Source: Blastococcus sp. HT6-30 (GTDB taxonomy: Bacteria; Actinomycetota; Actinomycetes; Mycobacteriales; Geodermatophilaceae). From it: DNA of 64,000 nucleotides. The stretch spans positions 702,001-766,000 of the forward strand of contig NZ_CP155792.1 of the NCBI RefSeq assembly GCF_039729015.1, in the 5' to 3' direction. Every line of letters starts with the position of its first letter. The stretch's first letter is position 1. Positions 16,050 through 24,394 of the stretch are shown here, one piece after another. The translations under genes were made by a program, and so were the position numbers. The notes beneath the pieces were generated by a model. That model saw nothing but the letters and a program-made list of their open reading frames with translations. It was not told where the DNA came from and did no database searches.

Positions 16050-16943
16050 TCAGCCGAGCAGGCGCAGCACGCCCTGAGAGGCCTGGTTGGCCTGCGCCAG
16101 CATCGCGGTGCCCGCCTGCGAGAGGATCTGCGAGCGGGTGAAGTTCACCATCTCCTGGGCCATGTCGGTGTCGCGGATCCGCGACTCCGAGGCGGTCAGG
16201 TTCTCCGCCGTCACGTTCAGGTTCTTGACGGTGTGCTCGAACCGGTTCTGCAGCGCACCCAGGCCCGCACGGGCGGTGGAGACCTCCTTGATGGCTGCGT
16301 CCACGGCCTTGATGGCCAGGCTTGCGCCACTCTCCACGGCAACGACATCGTCAGTCGTGTCGGCGGTTCCCTTGTCGTCGGCGGGGGTGCCCACGTCAGT
16401 GAGCTTCAAGGCATTCACGCCGAGGTGCGTGGCGTTGAAACCCTCGCCCGACGTGCCCGACGAAATCTTCACGTTGATCGAGTCGCCTGCTGCATAGCCG
16501 ACCTGGAAGTCCTTGTTGAACTTACCGTCGAGCAACTGAACGTTGTTGAACGTCGTCTTGTCGGCGATCCGGGTGAGCTCCGTGGCCAGGGCGTCGTTCT
16601 CGGCCTGCAGCGCCTTGAGCGAGTCGGCGTCGTTGCTGCCGTTCGCGGCCTGCACCGACAGGTCGCGCATGCGCTGGAGGATGGCGTGCGTCTCGGTGAG
16701 CGCACCTTCAGCGGTCTGCACGACCGAGACGGCGTCCTGCGTGTTGCGGACGGCGACCTTGAGGCCACCGATCTGCGAACGCAGACCCTCGGAGATGGCC
16801 AGCCCGGCCGCGTCGTCGGCGGCGCGGTTGATCCGGAAGCCGGAGGAGAGCTTCTCCAGGGACTTGTTCATCTGCCCGTCGGTGACGGACAGGTTGCGGT
16901 ACGAGTTCATCGCCGCGATGTTGGTGTTGACGACCAGACCCAT
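16050..16943 (-). CDS. fliC: Flagellin
   Basis: Filament subunit, 297 residues. The N-terminal D0/D1 region (VVNTNIAAMNSYRNLSVTDG, LSSGFRINRAADDAAGLAIS) and the C-terminal D1/D0 region (RIRDTDMAQEMVNFTRSQIL, then QASQGVLRLLG) are fully conserved. The central variable part (about 140-215) is short. Between 16320 and 16520 codons are noticeably less GC-rich than elsewhere in the gene, as is common for the surface-exposed domain. A strong GGAGG precedes the ATG (plus-strand 16950-16954) with a second GGA nearby, a possible CsrA target. Only one flagellin gene is present here. Confidence 0.97.
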   Translation of the reverse strand: MGLVVNTNIAAMNSYRNLSVTDGQMNKSLEKLSSGFRINRAADDAAGLAISEGLRSQIGGLKVAVRNTQDAVSVVQTAEGALTETHAILQRMRDLSVQAANGSNDADSLKALQAENDALATELTRIADKTTFNNVQLLDGKFNKDFQVGYAAGDSINVKISSGTSGEGFNATHLGVNALKLTDVGTPADDKGTADTTDDVVAVESGASLAIKAVDAAIKEVSTARAGLGALQNRFEHTVKNLNVTAENLTASESRIRDTDMAQEMVNFTRSQILSQAGTAMLAQANQASQGVLRLLG

Positions 16944-17022
16944 GATGTTCCTCCTTGGACGGGGTCCTGCTGATGACTCCCGCTGCATCCGTGCTGCGGG
17001 CCGTGCTGGTGTCGCACTGCTG

Positions 17023-17050
17023 ATTACGGCGTGGGGCGGCTGGGGCTTGA
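17023..17050 (-). promoter_or_regulatory. Predicted FliA-type promoter for fliC
   Basis: Minus-strand TCAA, 16 bases, GCCGTAAT. The -10 element lies about 80 bases before the flagellin ATG, leaving a leader long enough for CsrA control. Confidence 0.65.
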
Positions 17051-17082
17051 GTCGAATCCGCCGACTTTTTCGCCGCGTTCAC

Positions 17083-18063
17083 TCAGCCGAGCCGTGCCGT
17101 CGTTCCGCGGCCGGCGACCGGCCAGCGTGCACGCTGGTGGGGGAGCGGGGGAGTCGCCGCCGGCACCGGCCTGCGGCCCGTCACCCGCTCGAGATAGCTG
17201 CGTTGCTGGTTGCGCGCACGCACCCCGCCGTCGGCCGGAACGCTCTGTCCCTCCCACAGCTCGCTCATCGCCGCGTGCAACAGGGTCAGCGCGCGGGCGC
17301 GCATCTGGGAGACCCGGGAGAGGGTGACCCCGAGGTCTTCCGCGATGTCGGTCAGAGATTCATCACCGAAGAAATTGCGCTCGATGACCTCGTCGAGCCG
17401 GTCGGGCAGGGCCCGGATCGCCTGGTGCAGGTGACGGGCGCGCTCTCCCCGCAGGACGGCGCGCTCGGGCGACTCGCCGGTGTCGGGGAGGTCGAGCGAC
17501 GTCCCGTCAGGGCCGGCCTCGGCGTCGATGCTCACCATGACGGCCCGGTGCACGTCGACCTGGAGGTGGTCGAGGTCGCTGCGCGCGACGCCGAGGCTCT
17601 GCGCGAGCTCCTCCCGCGTGGGTGGCCGGCCGAGGCTGATCGTCAGCGCATCAGCGGCGGCGTCGGTCCGGCGGGCCGCGGCCCGCACCGAGCGGCTGGC
17701 CCAGTCACCGGACCGCAACTCGTCGAGTACCGCACCCTGCAGGCGGGCGAGGGCATAGGTGGAGAAGGAGGCCCCAGCGGCCGGGTCGAACCGCCGGGCC
17801 ACCTCCACCAGCGCCACGTGGGCACAGGAGAGCAGGTCGTCGCGGCTGACGTGGCTCGGCAGGGAGATCCGTGAGGCGACGGTGTTCACGGCGAACGCAG
17901 CCAGGGGCAGGTGCTCGGTCACCAGTGCGTCGACCTCCTGCTTGGACGGCCCCGGTACCGGGACGGGCACCCGGCCGTTCTGGAGCCGGTTTCGCGCGGG
18001 CCGGTCGACCGCGGCCCGCTCACGCGCGGGGCGCTCGGTCGCGAAGGCACGAACTGGGGTCAC
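17083..18063 (-). CDS. fliA: FliA-type RNA polymerase sigma factor (sigma-28 family)
   Basis: Flagellar sigma factor of 326 residues. Region 2 is visible as LPSHVSRDDLLSCAHVALVE with FDPAAGASFSTYALARLQGA and VLDELRSGDWASRSVRAA; region 3 as LGRPPTREELAQSLGVARSD; region 4 as DEVIERNFFGDESLTDIAED followed by LGVTLSRVSQMRARAL. The GTG at 18063 has GAGG upstream; the longer frame to 18819 runs through the flgN promoter and gene. The order RPPTREELAQ and LDELRS is characteristic of FliA/WhiG. A C-terminal tail of about 55 residues rich in Arg/Pro is extra. It probably drives all the flagellar promoters in the window, including its own. Confidence 0.9.
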   Translation of the reverse strand: MTPVRAFATERPARERAAVDRPARNRLQNGRVPVPVPGPSKQEVDALVTEHLPLAAFAVNTVASRISLPSHVSRDDLLSCAHVALVEVARRFDPAAGASFSTYALARLQGAVLDELRSGDWASRSVRAAARRTDAAADALTISLGRPPTREELAQSLGVARSDLDHLQVDVHRAVMVSIDAEAGPDGTSLDLPDTGESPERAVLRGERARHLHQAIRALPDRLDEVIERNFFGDESLTDIAEDLGVTLSRVSQMRARALTLLHAAMSELWEGQSVPADGGVRARNQQRSYLERVTGRRPVPAATPPLPHQRARWPVAGRGTTARLG

Positions 18064-18102
18064 GTCCGTATACCTCGGCGGGCGCAGGCGAGGTCGGCAC
18101 CA

Positions 18103-18130
18103 CCGTCGGCGGATTTCCCACCGAACCTGA
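18103..18130 (-). promoter_or_regulatory. Predicted FliA-type promoter upstream of the sigma gene
   Basis: Minus-strand TCAG, 16 bases, GCCGACGG, about 40 bases before the sigma gene start. A match here would mean autoregulation. The -10 part is weaker than in front of flgB. Confidence 0.45.
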
Positions 18131-18151
18131 ACGCCATTTGCGCGCTTCGGC

Positions 18152-18179
18152 TTGACCCCCTCCGAACGGGTGCCGATGG
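18152..18179 (+). promoter_or_regulatory. Predicted FliA-type promoter for flgN-flgK-flgL
   Basis: Plus-strand TTGA, 16 bases, GCCGATGG, back to back with the predicted promoter of the sigma gene. The -10 core GCCGAT is exact; the -35 part deviates from the TCAA/TCAG seen at the other boxes. Confidence 0.5.
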
Positions 18180-18261
18180 CTGGTGCGACGAAGGTCGACG
18201 GCCGGCTCCCCGGACCCGGCCGAGCGCGATGCCGGAGAAGACGACGGAAGGTGGTGGACGC

Positions 18262-18747
18262 GTGGACTACCAGCACCTCTCGACGTTGCTGTGGCGGGAG
18301 CAGGAGCTCCTGGATCTGCTGCTGTTCAAAGCCGAGGAGAAGCAGTACCTGATCGTCACCGGCAAGACCCGGTGGCTGCAGCGCATCGCGCACGAGATCG
18401 AGATGATCCTCGATCAGCTGCGCACGCTCGAGGTCCAGCGGGCGGCCGCGACCGAGGTGATCGCGGAGAGACTGGGGCTCGGTGCCAACCCGTCGCTGCG
18501 CCAGGTCGCCGAGGTCGCCCCGGTGCCCTGGAACGACCTTCTGGCCAAGCACCACGAGGCCCTGCTCGTCCTCGTCACCGACCTGCGCAGTCTCTCCGAC
18601 GCCAACCGTGAGCTGATCGAGGGCGGCCTGGCCGCGATCGGCGACGCGCTCCTGCAGATGCGCACCCCCTCGGCCGGTACCTACGGCGCCACCGGGCGGC
18701 ACTCCGACGGCAGCAATCGTGCCGTCACCCTGGACGGAGCACTCTGA
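18262..18747 (+). CDS. flgN: Flagellar chaperone FlgN
   Basis: Helical export chaperone for the hook-filament junction proteins FlgK and FlgL, encoded right after it. 161 residues. The FlgN core begins VDYQHLSTLLWREQELLDLL and contains FKAEEKQYLIVTGKTRWLQR and HEIEMILDQLRTLEVQRAAA. I chose GTG 18262 because GGAAGG lies about ten bases before it and the domain starts there. An in-frame ATG at 18229 would add 11 residues. The stop lies one base before flgK. Confidence 0.85.
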   Translation: MDYQHLSTLLWREQELLDLLLFKAEEKQYLIVTGKTRWLQRIAHEIEMILDQLRTLEVQRAAATEVIAERLGLGANPSLRQVAEVAPVPWNDLLAKHHEALLVLVTDLRSLSDANRELIEGGLAAIGDALLQMRTPSAGTYGATGRHSDGSNRAVTLDGAL

Positions 18748-18748
18748 C

Positions 18749-20152
18749 GTGAGCACTTTCGGCGGCCTGAACACGGCCACCACGTCCCTGTGGGCCCAGC
18801 GGCGGGCTCTCGACGTCACCGGTCAGAACATCGCCAACGTCAACACTGAGGGCTACTCCCGCCAGCGGGTCGACCTGCAGGCCATCGGCGGCAGCGCGGT
18901 GCCGGCGTTCCACTCCACGAGCACTGGTGTGGGTGGTGGCGTCAACGCCGAGGACGTCGTCCGGATCCGGGACGCCTTCCTGGAGGGGCGCGCCCAGACC
19001 GAGCACGCCAACAACGCCCGCCTGGCAACCGAGGCCGAGACCCTTGGTCAGGTGGAGACTGCTTTCCGCGAGCCCGGCTCCACCGGCCTCCAGCGCCAGC
19101 TCACCGACGTGTGGGACGGCTGGGAGGACGTGGCGAACGCGCCGGACACCGGTGCAGCGCGAGCCCAGGTCCTCGAGCGGATGAACGCCCTGGTCGGCGG
19201 TCTCCGCTTCGCCTCCGCGTCGCTCGACGCACAGTGGACGCAGACCAGGGAGAACTTGACCGTCCTCACCGAGGACGCCAACGCCGCGGCCCGGGGCATC
19301 GCCGATCTCAACCTGGCCATCCAGCGCGCCACCCACACCGGTCTTCCTGCCAGCGACCTTGCCGACCAGCGAGACCTCCTGGTAATGAAACTGGCCGACC
19401 AGGTGGGCGCCAGGGCACGGCCGGGCCAGGACGGCATGGTGGACGTCGTCGTCGGTGGCTTCACGCTCGTCGGCGGGTCCAGCGCCTCGCAGCTGGCGCT
19501 CGCCGGCAGCCCGGACTTGGCCGGCACCGCGACCGACAAGCTGCGATTGGTCACCGCGGTCGGAGAGCTCACCGTGAGCCCCGGCGGCAGGGCGGCGGGT
19601 TCACTGAGCGCGCTCAACGGAACCCTGCCGAAATACCGGACCGAACTCGACACGTTGGCCCGGGGCGTGGCCGGCGCCGTCAACGGCTTGCACACCACCG
19701 GCGCCTTCGACCAGCACGGTGACCCCGGCGGCCCGGTGTTCGAGTCCTCGGACGGCGCGGACATCACCGCCGCGAGCATCCAGTTGGCGTTCAGCGACCC
19801 GGCGCTCATCGCGGCCTCGGGGCGCAGTGGTGGCCCGAGCACCGACAACAGCAAGGCCGATGCGATCGCGCAGCTGCGCCACGACGTCGGCGGCCCGGAC
19901 GCGAACTACCGCAAGCTCGTCGTCGCGCTCGGTGTCGAGGCAGCGGTGGCCAACCGCAATGTGGAGATCCAATCCGTGATCACCACCCAGGTGGACGCCG
20001 CCCGGGAGTCGGTGGCCGGTGTGAACCTCGACGAGGAGATGACCAACATGCTGTCCTTCCAGCACGCGTACGCAGCGGCGGGCCGCCTGGTCACCGCGAT
20101 CGACGAGATGCTCGACGTGCTCATCAACCGCACCGGCCGCGTGGGGCTGTGA
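18749..20152 (+). CDS. flgK: Flagellar hook-associated protein 1, FlgK
   Basis: First hook-filament junction protein. 467 residues. The N-terminus STFGGLNTATTSLWAQRRAL followed by GQNIANVNTEGYSRQRVDLQ is the FlgK signature. The C-terminus GVNLDEEMTNMLSFQHAYAA then AGRLVTAIDEMLDVLIN is also typical. The GTG at 18749 is one base after the flgN stop. flgL follows after five bases. Confidence 0.95.
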   Translation: MSTFGGLNTATTSLWAQRRALDVTGQNIANVNTEGYSRQRVDLQAIGGSAVPAFHSTSTGVGGGVNAEDVVRIRDAFLEGRAQTEHANNARLATEAETLGQVETAFREPGSTGLQRQLTDVWDGWEDVANAPDTGAARAQVLERMNALVGGLRFASASLDAQWTQTRENLTVLTEDANAAARGIADLNLAIQRATHTGLPASDLADQRDLLVMKLADQVGARARPGQDGMVDVVVGGFTLVGGSSASQLALAGSPDLAGTATDKLRLVTAVGELTVSPGGRAAGSLSALNGTLPKYRTELDTLARGVAGAVNGLHTTGAFDQHGDPGGPVFESSDGADITAASIQLAFSDPALIAASGRSGGPSTDNSKADAIAQLRHDVGGPDANYRKLVVALGVEAAVANRNVEIQSVITTQVDAARESVAGVNLDEEMTNMLSFQHAYAAAGRLVTAIDEMLDVLINRTGRVGL

Positions 20153-20157
20153 TCTGA

Positions 20158-21039
20158 ATGCGCATCACGCAGCGTGCTGTCAGCCTGACCAGCCTGCAGG
20201 GCCTCAGCCGCAACCTCGACGCCTTGGGCAAGCTCCAGCAGCAGCTCACCTCCGGCCGGCTCGTCAGCAAGCCGTCGGACTCACCGACCGGCACGAACAA
20301 GGCCATGCAGACCCGCTCGGAGCAGGCCGGCACTGCCCAGCAGGCCCGCAACGTCACGGACGCGTCCAGCTGGCTGTCGCAGGCGGACACGACACTGCAG
20401 CGGATGCTGGACGCGGTGGGGCGGGTCCGGGACCTGACGGTGCAGGGCCTGAACACCGGAGCCGCGTCGGAGGCGAGTCAGCAGGCGCTGGCCGTCGAGG
20501 TCGCCTCGCTGCGTGAGGGTCTCATCGCACTGGCCAACACCAGGGTGCAGGGACGACCGATCTTCGGCGGCGTCACGGCCGGTACCGATGCCTACCACGC
20601 GGACGGCACCTTCCTCGGCGCGGAGGACTCCACCATCACGCGGCGGGTGTCGGACAGCGAGCTGCTGCGCGTCGACGTCACCGGGCCCGAGGCGTTCGGC
20701 GAGGGTGCCGGCAACCTGTTCGCGATCGTCGGGCGCATCGCCGCCGACCTGACCGGCAACCCCGCCGGGCTGAGCGGCGACCTCGCCGATCTGGACGCGG
20801 TGGCGGACGCCATGCGCACCGCGGTCGCCGACATCGGGTCGCGCGCCGCCCGGCTCGAGCGGATCCAGCTGGTCAACAGCGACCGGGCGCTCTCGCTCGA
20901 GACGCAGCTCGCCCAGACGGAGAACATCGACCTGCCGTACACGATCATGCGGCTGCAGATGCAGCAGACAGGCTACGAGGCCGCGCTCGCCGCCACGGCG
21001 AAGGCCATCTCCCCGACGCTGCTGGACTACCTGCGCTGA
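20158..21039 (+). CDS. flgL: Flagellar hook-associated protein 3, FlgL
   Basis: Second hook-filament junction protein, flagellin-like. 293 residues. The N-terminus MRITQRAVSLTSLQGLSRNL continues to LTSGRLVSKPSDSPTGTNKA, the FlgL motif. The C-terminus is QLAQTENIDLPYTIMRLQMQ and QTGYEAALAATAKAISPTLL. Its last base overlaps the fliW start. Confidence 0.95.
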   Translation: MRITQRAVSLTSLQGLSRNLDALGKLQQQLTSGRLVSKPSDSPTGTNKAMQTRSEQAGTAQQARNVTDASSWLSQADTTLQRMLDAVGRVRDLTVQGLNTGAASEASQQALAVEVASLREGLIALANTRVQGRPIFGGVTAGTDAYHADGTFLGAEDSTITRRVSDSELLRVDVTGPEAFGEGAGNLFAIVGRIAADLTGNPAGLSGDLADLDAVADAMRTAVADIGSRAARLERIQLVNSDRALSLETQLAQTENIDLPYTIMRLQMQQTGYEAALAATAKAISPTLLDYLR

Positions 21040-21482
21040 TGACCACCCTCACCGACGGCCCCCGAGCGGGTCCGACGACGACGGCACCGGCTCCGCCCCC
21101 GGTCCAGGTGCTGTCGTTCGCCGAGCCGCTGCCGGGGTTCCCCCGCCACTCCGACTACGTCCTGGTCGCCGGGGACACCGCCGGGTTGCTGTTCTGGCTG
21201 CAGGCGGTGGCTCCGGACGGTCCACGGTTCCTCGCCGTCCCGGCCCGGGACTTCTTCCCGGACTACGCGCCCGTGGTGCCGGCCCCCGTCCGGCGGGAGC
21301 TGGGTCTGGCCGACGCCGCGGACGCCCGGGTCTACTGCCTGGTCAGCGTTCCGGACGGCGATCCCGCCGCGGCCACGGCCAACCTCCGGGCCCCGGTCGT
21401 CGTCGCCCCCGCGACGCACCGGGCGCGGCAGGTCGTGCAGACCGACGGCGCCCATCCCCTTCGGCGGCGCCTGCGCCGATAA
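21039..21482 (+). CDS. fliW: Flagellar assembly factor FliW
   Basis: Protein of 147 residues that binds flagellin and CsrA and couples flagellin level to its translation. After a Pro/Thr-rich N-terminus (about 22 residues) the FliW fold begins: VQVLSFAEPLPGFPRHSDYV, then LLFWLQAVAPDGPRFLAVPA and FFPDYAPVVPAPVRRELGL. The C-terminus (NLRAPVVVAPATHRARQVVQ) is typical. It overlaps flgL by one base as part of flgN-flgK-flgL-fliW-csrA. Confidence 0.92.
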   Translation: MTTLTDGPRAGPTTTAPAPPPVQVLSFAEPLPGFPRHSDYVLVAGDTAGLLFWLQAVAPDGPRFLAVPARDFFPDYAPVVPAPVRRELGLADAADARVYCLVSVPDGDPAAATANLRAPVVVAPATHRARQVVQTDGAHPLRRRLRR

Positions 21483-21574
21483 CCTCAGTGCCACCGCGTC
21501 GGTGACGCGGCTCCTGTGCCCGCCTCCGCGGGCACCGCCACGGACGGCCACCACACACCCATGGAGGGGTACTC

Positions 21575-21871
21575 GTGCTCACACTCACCCGCAGCGTCGG
21601 CGAGACGATCCGCATCGGCGACGACATCGAGGTCCACGTCGTCGAGGTGCGCGGCGGCACCGTGCGGCTGGGCTTCAAGGCCCCCCGCGAGGTCGCCATC
21701 CACCGCGAGGAGGTCTACCGGCAGATCGCCGAGGCGAACCTCCTGGCCGCCCAGGTCACCGCGGACACGCTGGGCGCTCTCGCGGCGTTCGCGCCGGCGC
21801 CCCGGGCGGACGCGGACGCCGGCACCGCTGCCGCCGACGGCCCGGTCGAGGCGGCGGGCTCCGGGGACTGA
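21575..21871 (+). CDS. csrA: Carbon storage regulator CsrA
   Basis: RNA-binding translational repressor, here probably of flagellin. 98 residues. The CsrA fold covers residues 1-55 (MLTLTRSVGETIRIGDDIEV, then VRGGTVRLGFKAPREVAIHR and EEVYRQIAEAN), with RNA-contacting L4 and R44-type residues kept. The Ala-rich tail of about 40 residues is longer than in most CsrA proteins. The GTG at 21575 is set by GGAGGGG at 21563-21569. The FliW-CsrA pair matches the partner-switch known from Bacillus. Confidence 0.94.
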   Translation: MLTLTRSVGETIRIGDDIEVHVVEVRGGTVRLGFKAPREVAIHREEVYRQIAEANLLAAQVTADTLGALAAFAPAPRADADAGTAAADGPVEAAGSGD

Positions 21872-22070
21872 CACATCTGCACGGCTGCCGGGGGTTCACC
21901 TCGGCAGGCAGTGCCAATCTGACGGCGCCGCCGTCGTGGTGGGGTCCGACACGGGCAACTATTGCCGAAGCTTGACCCCGACAACTGCGTCGACACGGCG
22001 AGTTGTGTGCCGAGCTCGGCGCGTGCATGCGGCAGATTCCTCCCCAAGCAAGTGACAGGGGGCGATCGAG

Positions 22071-22577
22071 ATGGCACGCAACGCATTCACCGCTTCGGCG
22101 GCCGGCGACCAGGCCGGTGAGCAGGAGTCCGTGGTGGTCCACGTGCAGCTGCGGCCGCGCCGCGGCTCCACCCGCAAGTGCCTCGCGGCGCTCGCGGCGC
22201 TGGCCGCTGAGCACGAGGACGCGGTCTTCGCCGTCACCGGCCTGAGCAAGGACGACCGCGTCGTCCGGGTGACCGTCGGGGTCGACCTCGGTCCCCGCAC
22301 CGCGGTCGCCCGGTTCTCGCCGCAGGCCCAGGCGGCGTACGCCTTCGTCTCGGCGCTGTTCACCTCGCTGTACGACCACATGCCGGTCTACACGGCCGAG
22401 CCCAGCGGCGCCGAGCGCGCCGCCGCCACCGCGCTCCTCGAGCACGCCGCCGCGGGCGCCGCCCGTGCCGACGCGCTCCCCGTCGACGCCATCGACGCCC
22501 TCCCGAGCCAGTCGTCGCCGATCTCGCCCGTGCCCTCGCCGCGCCTCCCCGGCCCGGGGGAGCGCATCCCGGCCTGA
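22071..22577 (+). CDS. Protein of unknown function in the flagellar locus
   Basis: 168 residues, not recognised. The body has strand-helix character (QESVVVHVQLRPRRGSTRKC, LAALAALAAEHEDAVFAVTG, VVRVTVGVDLGPRTAVARFS, AYAFVSALFTSLYDHMPVYT). The C-terminal 45 residues are Ala/Pro/Ser-rich and probably disordered. No signal peptide or membrane segment. A GGGGG ribosome binding site precedes the ATG. Codon use is normal for the genome. It lies between csrA and a sigma-like gene, about 70 bases before the latter, which suggests a joint regulatory role (inference). Confidence 0.75.
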   Translation: MARNAFTASAAGDQAGEQESVVVHVQLRPRRGSTRKCLAALAALAAEHEDAVFAVTGLSKDDRVVRVTVGVDLGPRTAVARFSPQAQAAYAFVSALFTSLYDHMPVYTAEPSGAERAAATALLEHAAAGAARADALPVDAIDALPSQSSPISPVPSPRLPGPGERIPA

Positions 22578-22648
22578 CGGCCTCCCGAGCGGTACGCCGG
22601 CGCCGGCCTACCCGGCACCTCTTCTTCCCCGTAGCGCCAGGAGTTCCC

Positions 22649-23740
22649 ATGCCCGACCGCATCCCGACCGCGGACGACAGCGCCCGCAACCGCACGCCCC
22701 TGGTGTTCGGCGGCATCCCCGAGGCCGAGGGGTGGGCGCTGGCACCCATCACCCCCCGCGACCGGGTGCACTTCCGCGTCGACCACGAGCTGCCGCTGGA
22801 CGAGTTCCGCCGGGAGCTGCCCGACGGCGTCACGGTCAGCTACGACGAGGGCGACGGTCTCTACCGGGTCGACGGGGCCTGCGGCTCGGCCGCCGTGCTG
22901 GCCGACTGGATCAGAGCCTGGTGCTCCGGCCGCGGGGTGACCACGATCGGGCTGCGCGCCGAGACGGGGGTCCGCCGGCGCACCCCGCGTGACCTCCCGC
23001 CGGACTTCCTGGCCGACCTGTGCCGCCACTACGGGCCGGTGAGCCTCAAGCGGCTGCAGCGGAACATGAGCACGATCCGCCTGCACCTGCCCGACCCCGA
23101 CGACCTGGGGCAGCAGGTGTTCGAGTGGGTGCTCAAGGCCGTGGCCCAGTACGACGAGACCAAGTCGGTTCCGTTCGGCGCGTTCCTCGCCACCCAGCTG
23201 TCCAAGTGGGTGCACGACCTGGGCCGCAACGCCCATGGGCGCACCGCCGCCGACACCGAGCACAAGCAGCAGAAGGCGATCGCCGCCTTCATGGCCGAGC
23301 ACCAGCGGCGGCCGAGCGAGAAGGAGCTCGCCGCCTACATGGGGCAGAGCATCGCCACGCTGCGCCGCAACTCCCAGACCGTCGCCACCCTCAACGGGCT
23401 GCGCAACCTGCAGTCCCTCGACGGCGCTCCCGAGGCGACCGAGATCCTGCTGCCCGACTCCGCCGAGGCGCCCGACGAGATCATGGGGGAGGCCGAGCAG
23501 ACGCTGCTCTCCCATGCCCTCACCGCCGCCTGCGCCCCGGACCCCGACGCGCGCCGTGACCAGCGCGCTGGTCAGCCCAACGTCCTGGGCTGGGCGACGT
23601 GGTACCTGACCACCTGGGGCGGGCAGACCAAGACGCAGCTGTCGGCCGATCTCAACACCTCGGTGCGGAACATGAACGTCTACGCCGACCGGGTGGAGAA
23701 GGCCCTCAAGCACCGGCTGGCCGAGCTCGCCGACCAGTAG
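22649..23740 (+). CDS. Divergent sigma-70-like protein
   Basis: 363 residues with a recognisable but degenerate FliA-like layout. A unique N-terminal domain of about 115 residues comes first. Region 2 is suggested by DDLGQQVFEWVLKAVAQYDE followed by SVPFGAFLATQLSKWVHDLG. Region 3 is suggested by QRRPSEKELAAYMGQSIATL. A C-terminal helix-turn-helix like region 4 is TKTQLSADLNTSVRNMNVYA. The usual LDELR after region 2 is replaced by KWVHDLGRNAHGR, so core-polymerase or DNA contacts may differ. It lies downstream of csrA in the flagellar locus and ends at a strong terminator. It could be an alternative sigma factor or a regulator derived from one. Confidence 0.65.
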   Translation: MPDRIPTADDSARNRTPLVFGGIPEAEGWALAPITPRDRVHFRVDHELPLDEFRRELPDGVTVSYDEGDGLYRVDGACGSAAVLADWIRAWCSGRGVTTIGLRAETGVRRRTPRDLPPDFLADLCRHYGPVSLKRLQRNMSTIRLHLPDPDDLGQQVFEWVLKAVAQYDETKSVPFGAFLATQLSKWVHDLGRNAHGRTAADTEHKQQKAIAAFMAEHQRRPSEKELAAYMGQSIATLRRNSQTVATLNGLRNLQSLDGAPEATEILLPDSAEAPDEIMGEAEQTLLSHALTAACAPDPDARRDQRAGQPNVLGWATWYLTTWGGQTKTQLSADLNTSVRNMNVYADRVEKALKHRLAELADQ

Positions 23741-23770
23741 CGCCCCCGCCCCGTCGGAGACGGGACACCG

Positions 23771-23810
23771 AGATCCCGTGGGCCCGCACCTCCGTGCGGG
23801 CCCACGGGAT
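23771..23810 (+). terminator. Strong hairpin terminator after the sigma-like gene
   Basis: A perfect 18-base inverted repeat (23771-23788 and 23793-23810) with a four-base loop CTCC, 30 bases after the stop. It marks the right end of the flagellar transcript. Confidence 0.85.
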
Positions 23811-24046
23811 CTTGCGCATCCAGGGTGCCCGGTCCGTCCGCCGGTGCCAGGGGTACGCGCGGGGCGGGACGTGCTGCCGCGTCCCAGGCGACCCCGCTCG
23901 CGGGTCGATCCCGGAAAAGCGCCGGTGAGGGGTCCGTTGGTGCCTGCACCTGCCGATATCCACTGTGTGACGCCCCGTCCGAGCAACCGCCACCGCGCTG
24001 TCCCGGCGTCGCCGGCGACCGGACCGCGGAACCGGGACGACCTCCG
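23811..24046. other. Intergenic region with a possible FliA -10 element
   Basis: No gene seen. At 23952-23959 the sequence GCCGATAT matches the FliA -10 core, about 90 bases before the next gene, but no TCAA/TCAG lies 16 bases upstream. A promoter here is only a suggestion. Confidence 0.35.
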
Positions 24047-24394
24047 GTGAGCGCGCTGCCGTCCGGGGACACCGGTGCGCCGGTCCTGCTCCCGCACTGG
24101 CTCGACGCCGCTGCGCGGACGCTGCTCGCCGACACCGTGCGGACCGCGCTGGGGGACCGGTCGGTGCACCCCGTCGCCGCGGTCCACCTGCAGGACGTCC
24201 TCACCGAGCTGCACGTGGCCGCTGCCCGCGAGGCCGTCTGGCCCGCGTCGACCGCCCGGGTCCGGCTGGCCACCGGCTGGGACGAGGACGTCCTGCCCGT
24301 CCGGCTCAGCCCGGCGGAGCTCGCCGGCGTCCTGGCGCTGCCGGACCTGCCCGACCGGCTCCGCGGTCTCCTCGACGCCCGGAGCCACGCGTGA
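24047..24394 (+). CDS. Protein of unknown function
   Basis: 115 residues, not recognised. It starts VSALPSGDTGAPVLLPHWLD and contains the predicted helices AARTLLADTVRTALGDRSVH and DVLTELHVAAAREAVWPAST; the C-terminus is VRLSPAELAGVLALPDLPDR. No membrane segment. The GTG at 24047 has only a weak binding site (GGGACGACC upstream). Its stop overlaps the next gene by four bases, so the pair is co-translated. Confidence 0.6.
   Translation: MSALPSGDTGAPVLLPHWLDAAARTLLADTVRTALGDRSVHPVAAVHLQDVLTELHVAAAREAVWPASTARVRLATGWDEDVLPVRLSPAELAGVLALPDLPDRLRGLLDARSHA

Noticed and set aside
23952-23959. GCCGATAT as a full FliA promoter
   Set aside because: The -10 core fits but no -35 match lies 15-17 bases upstream, unlike the five accepted boxes.
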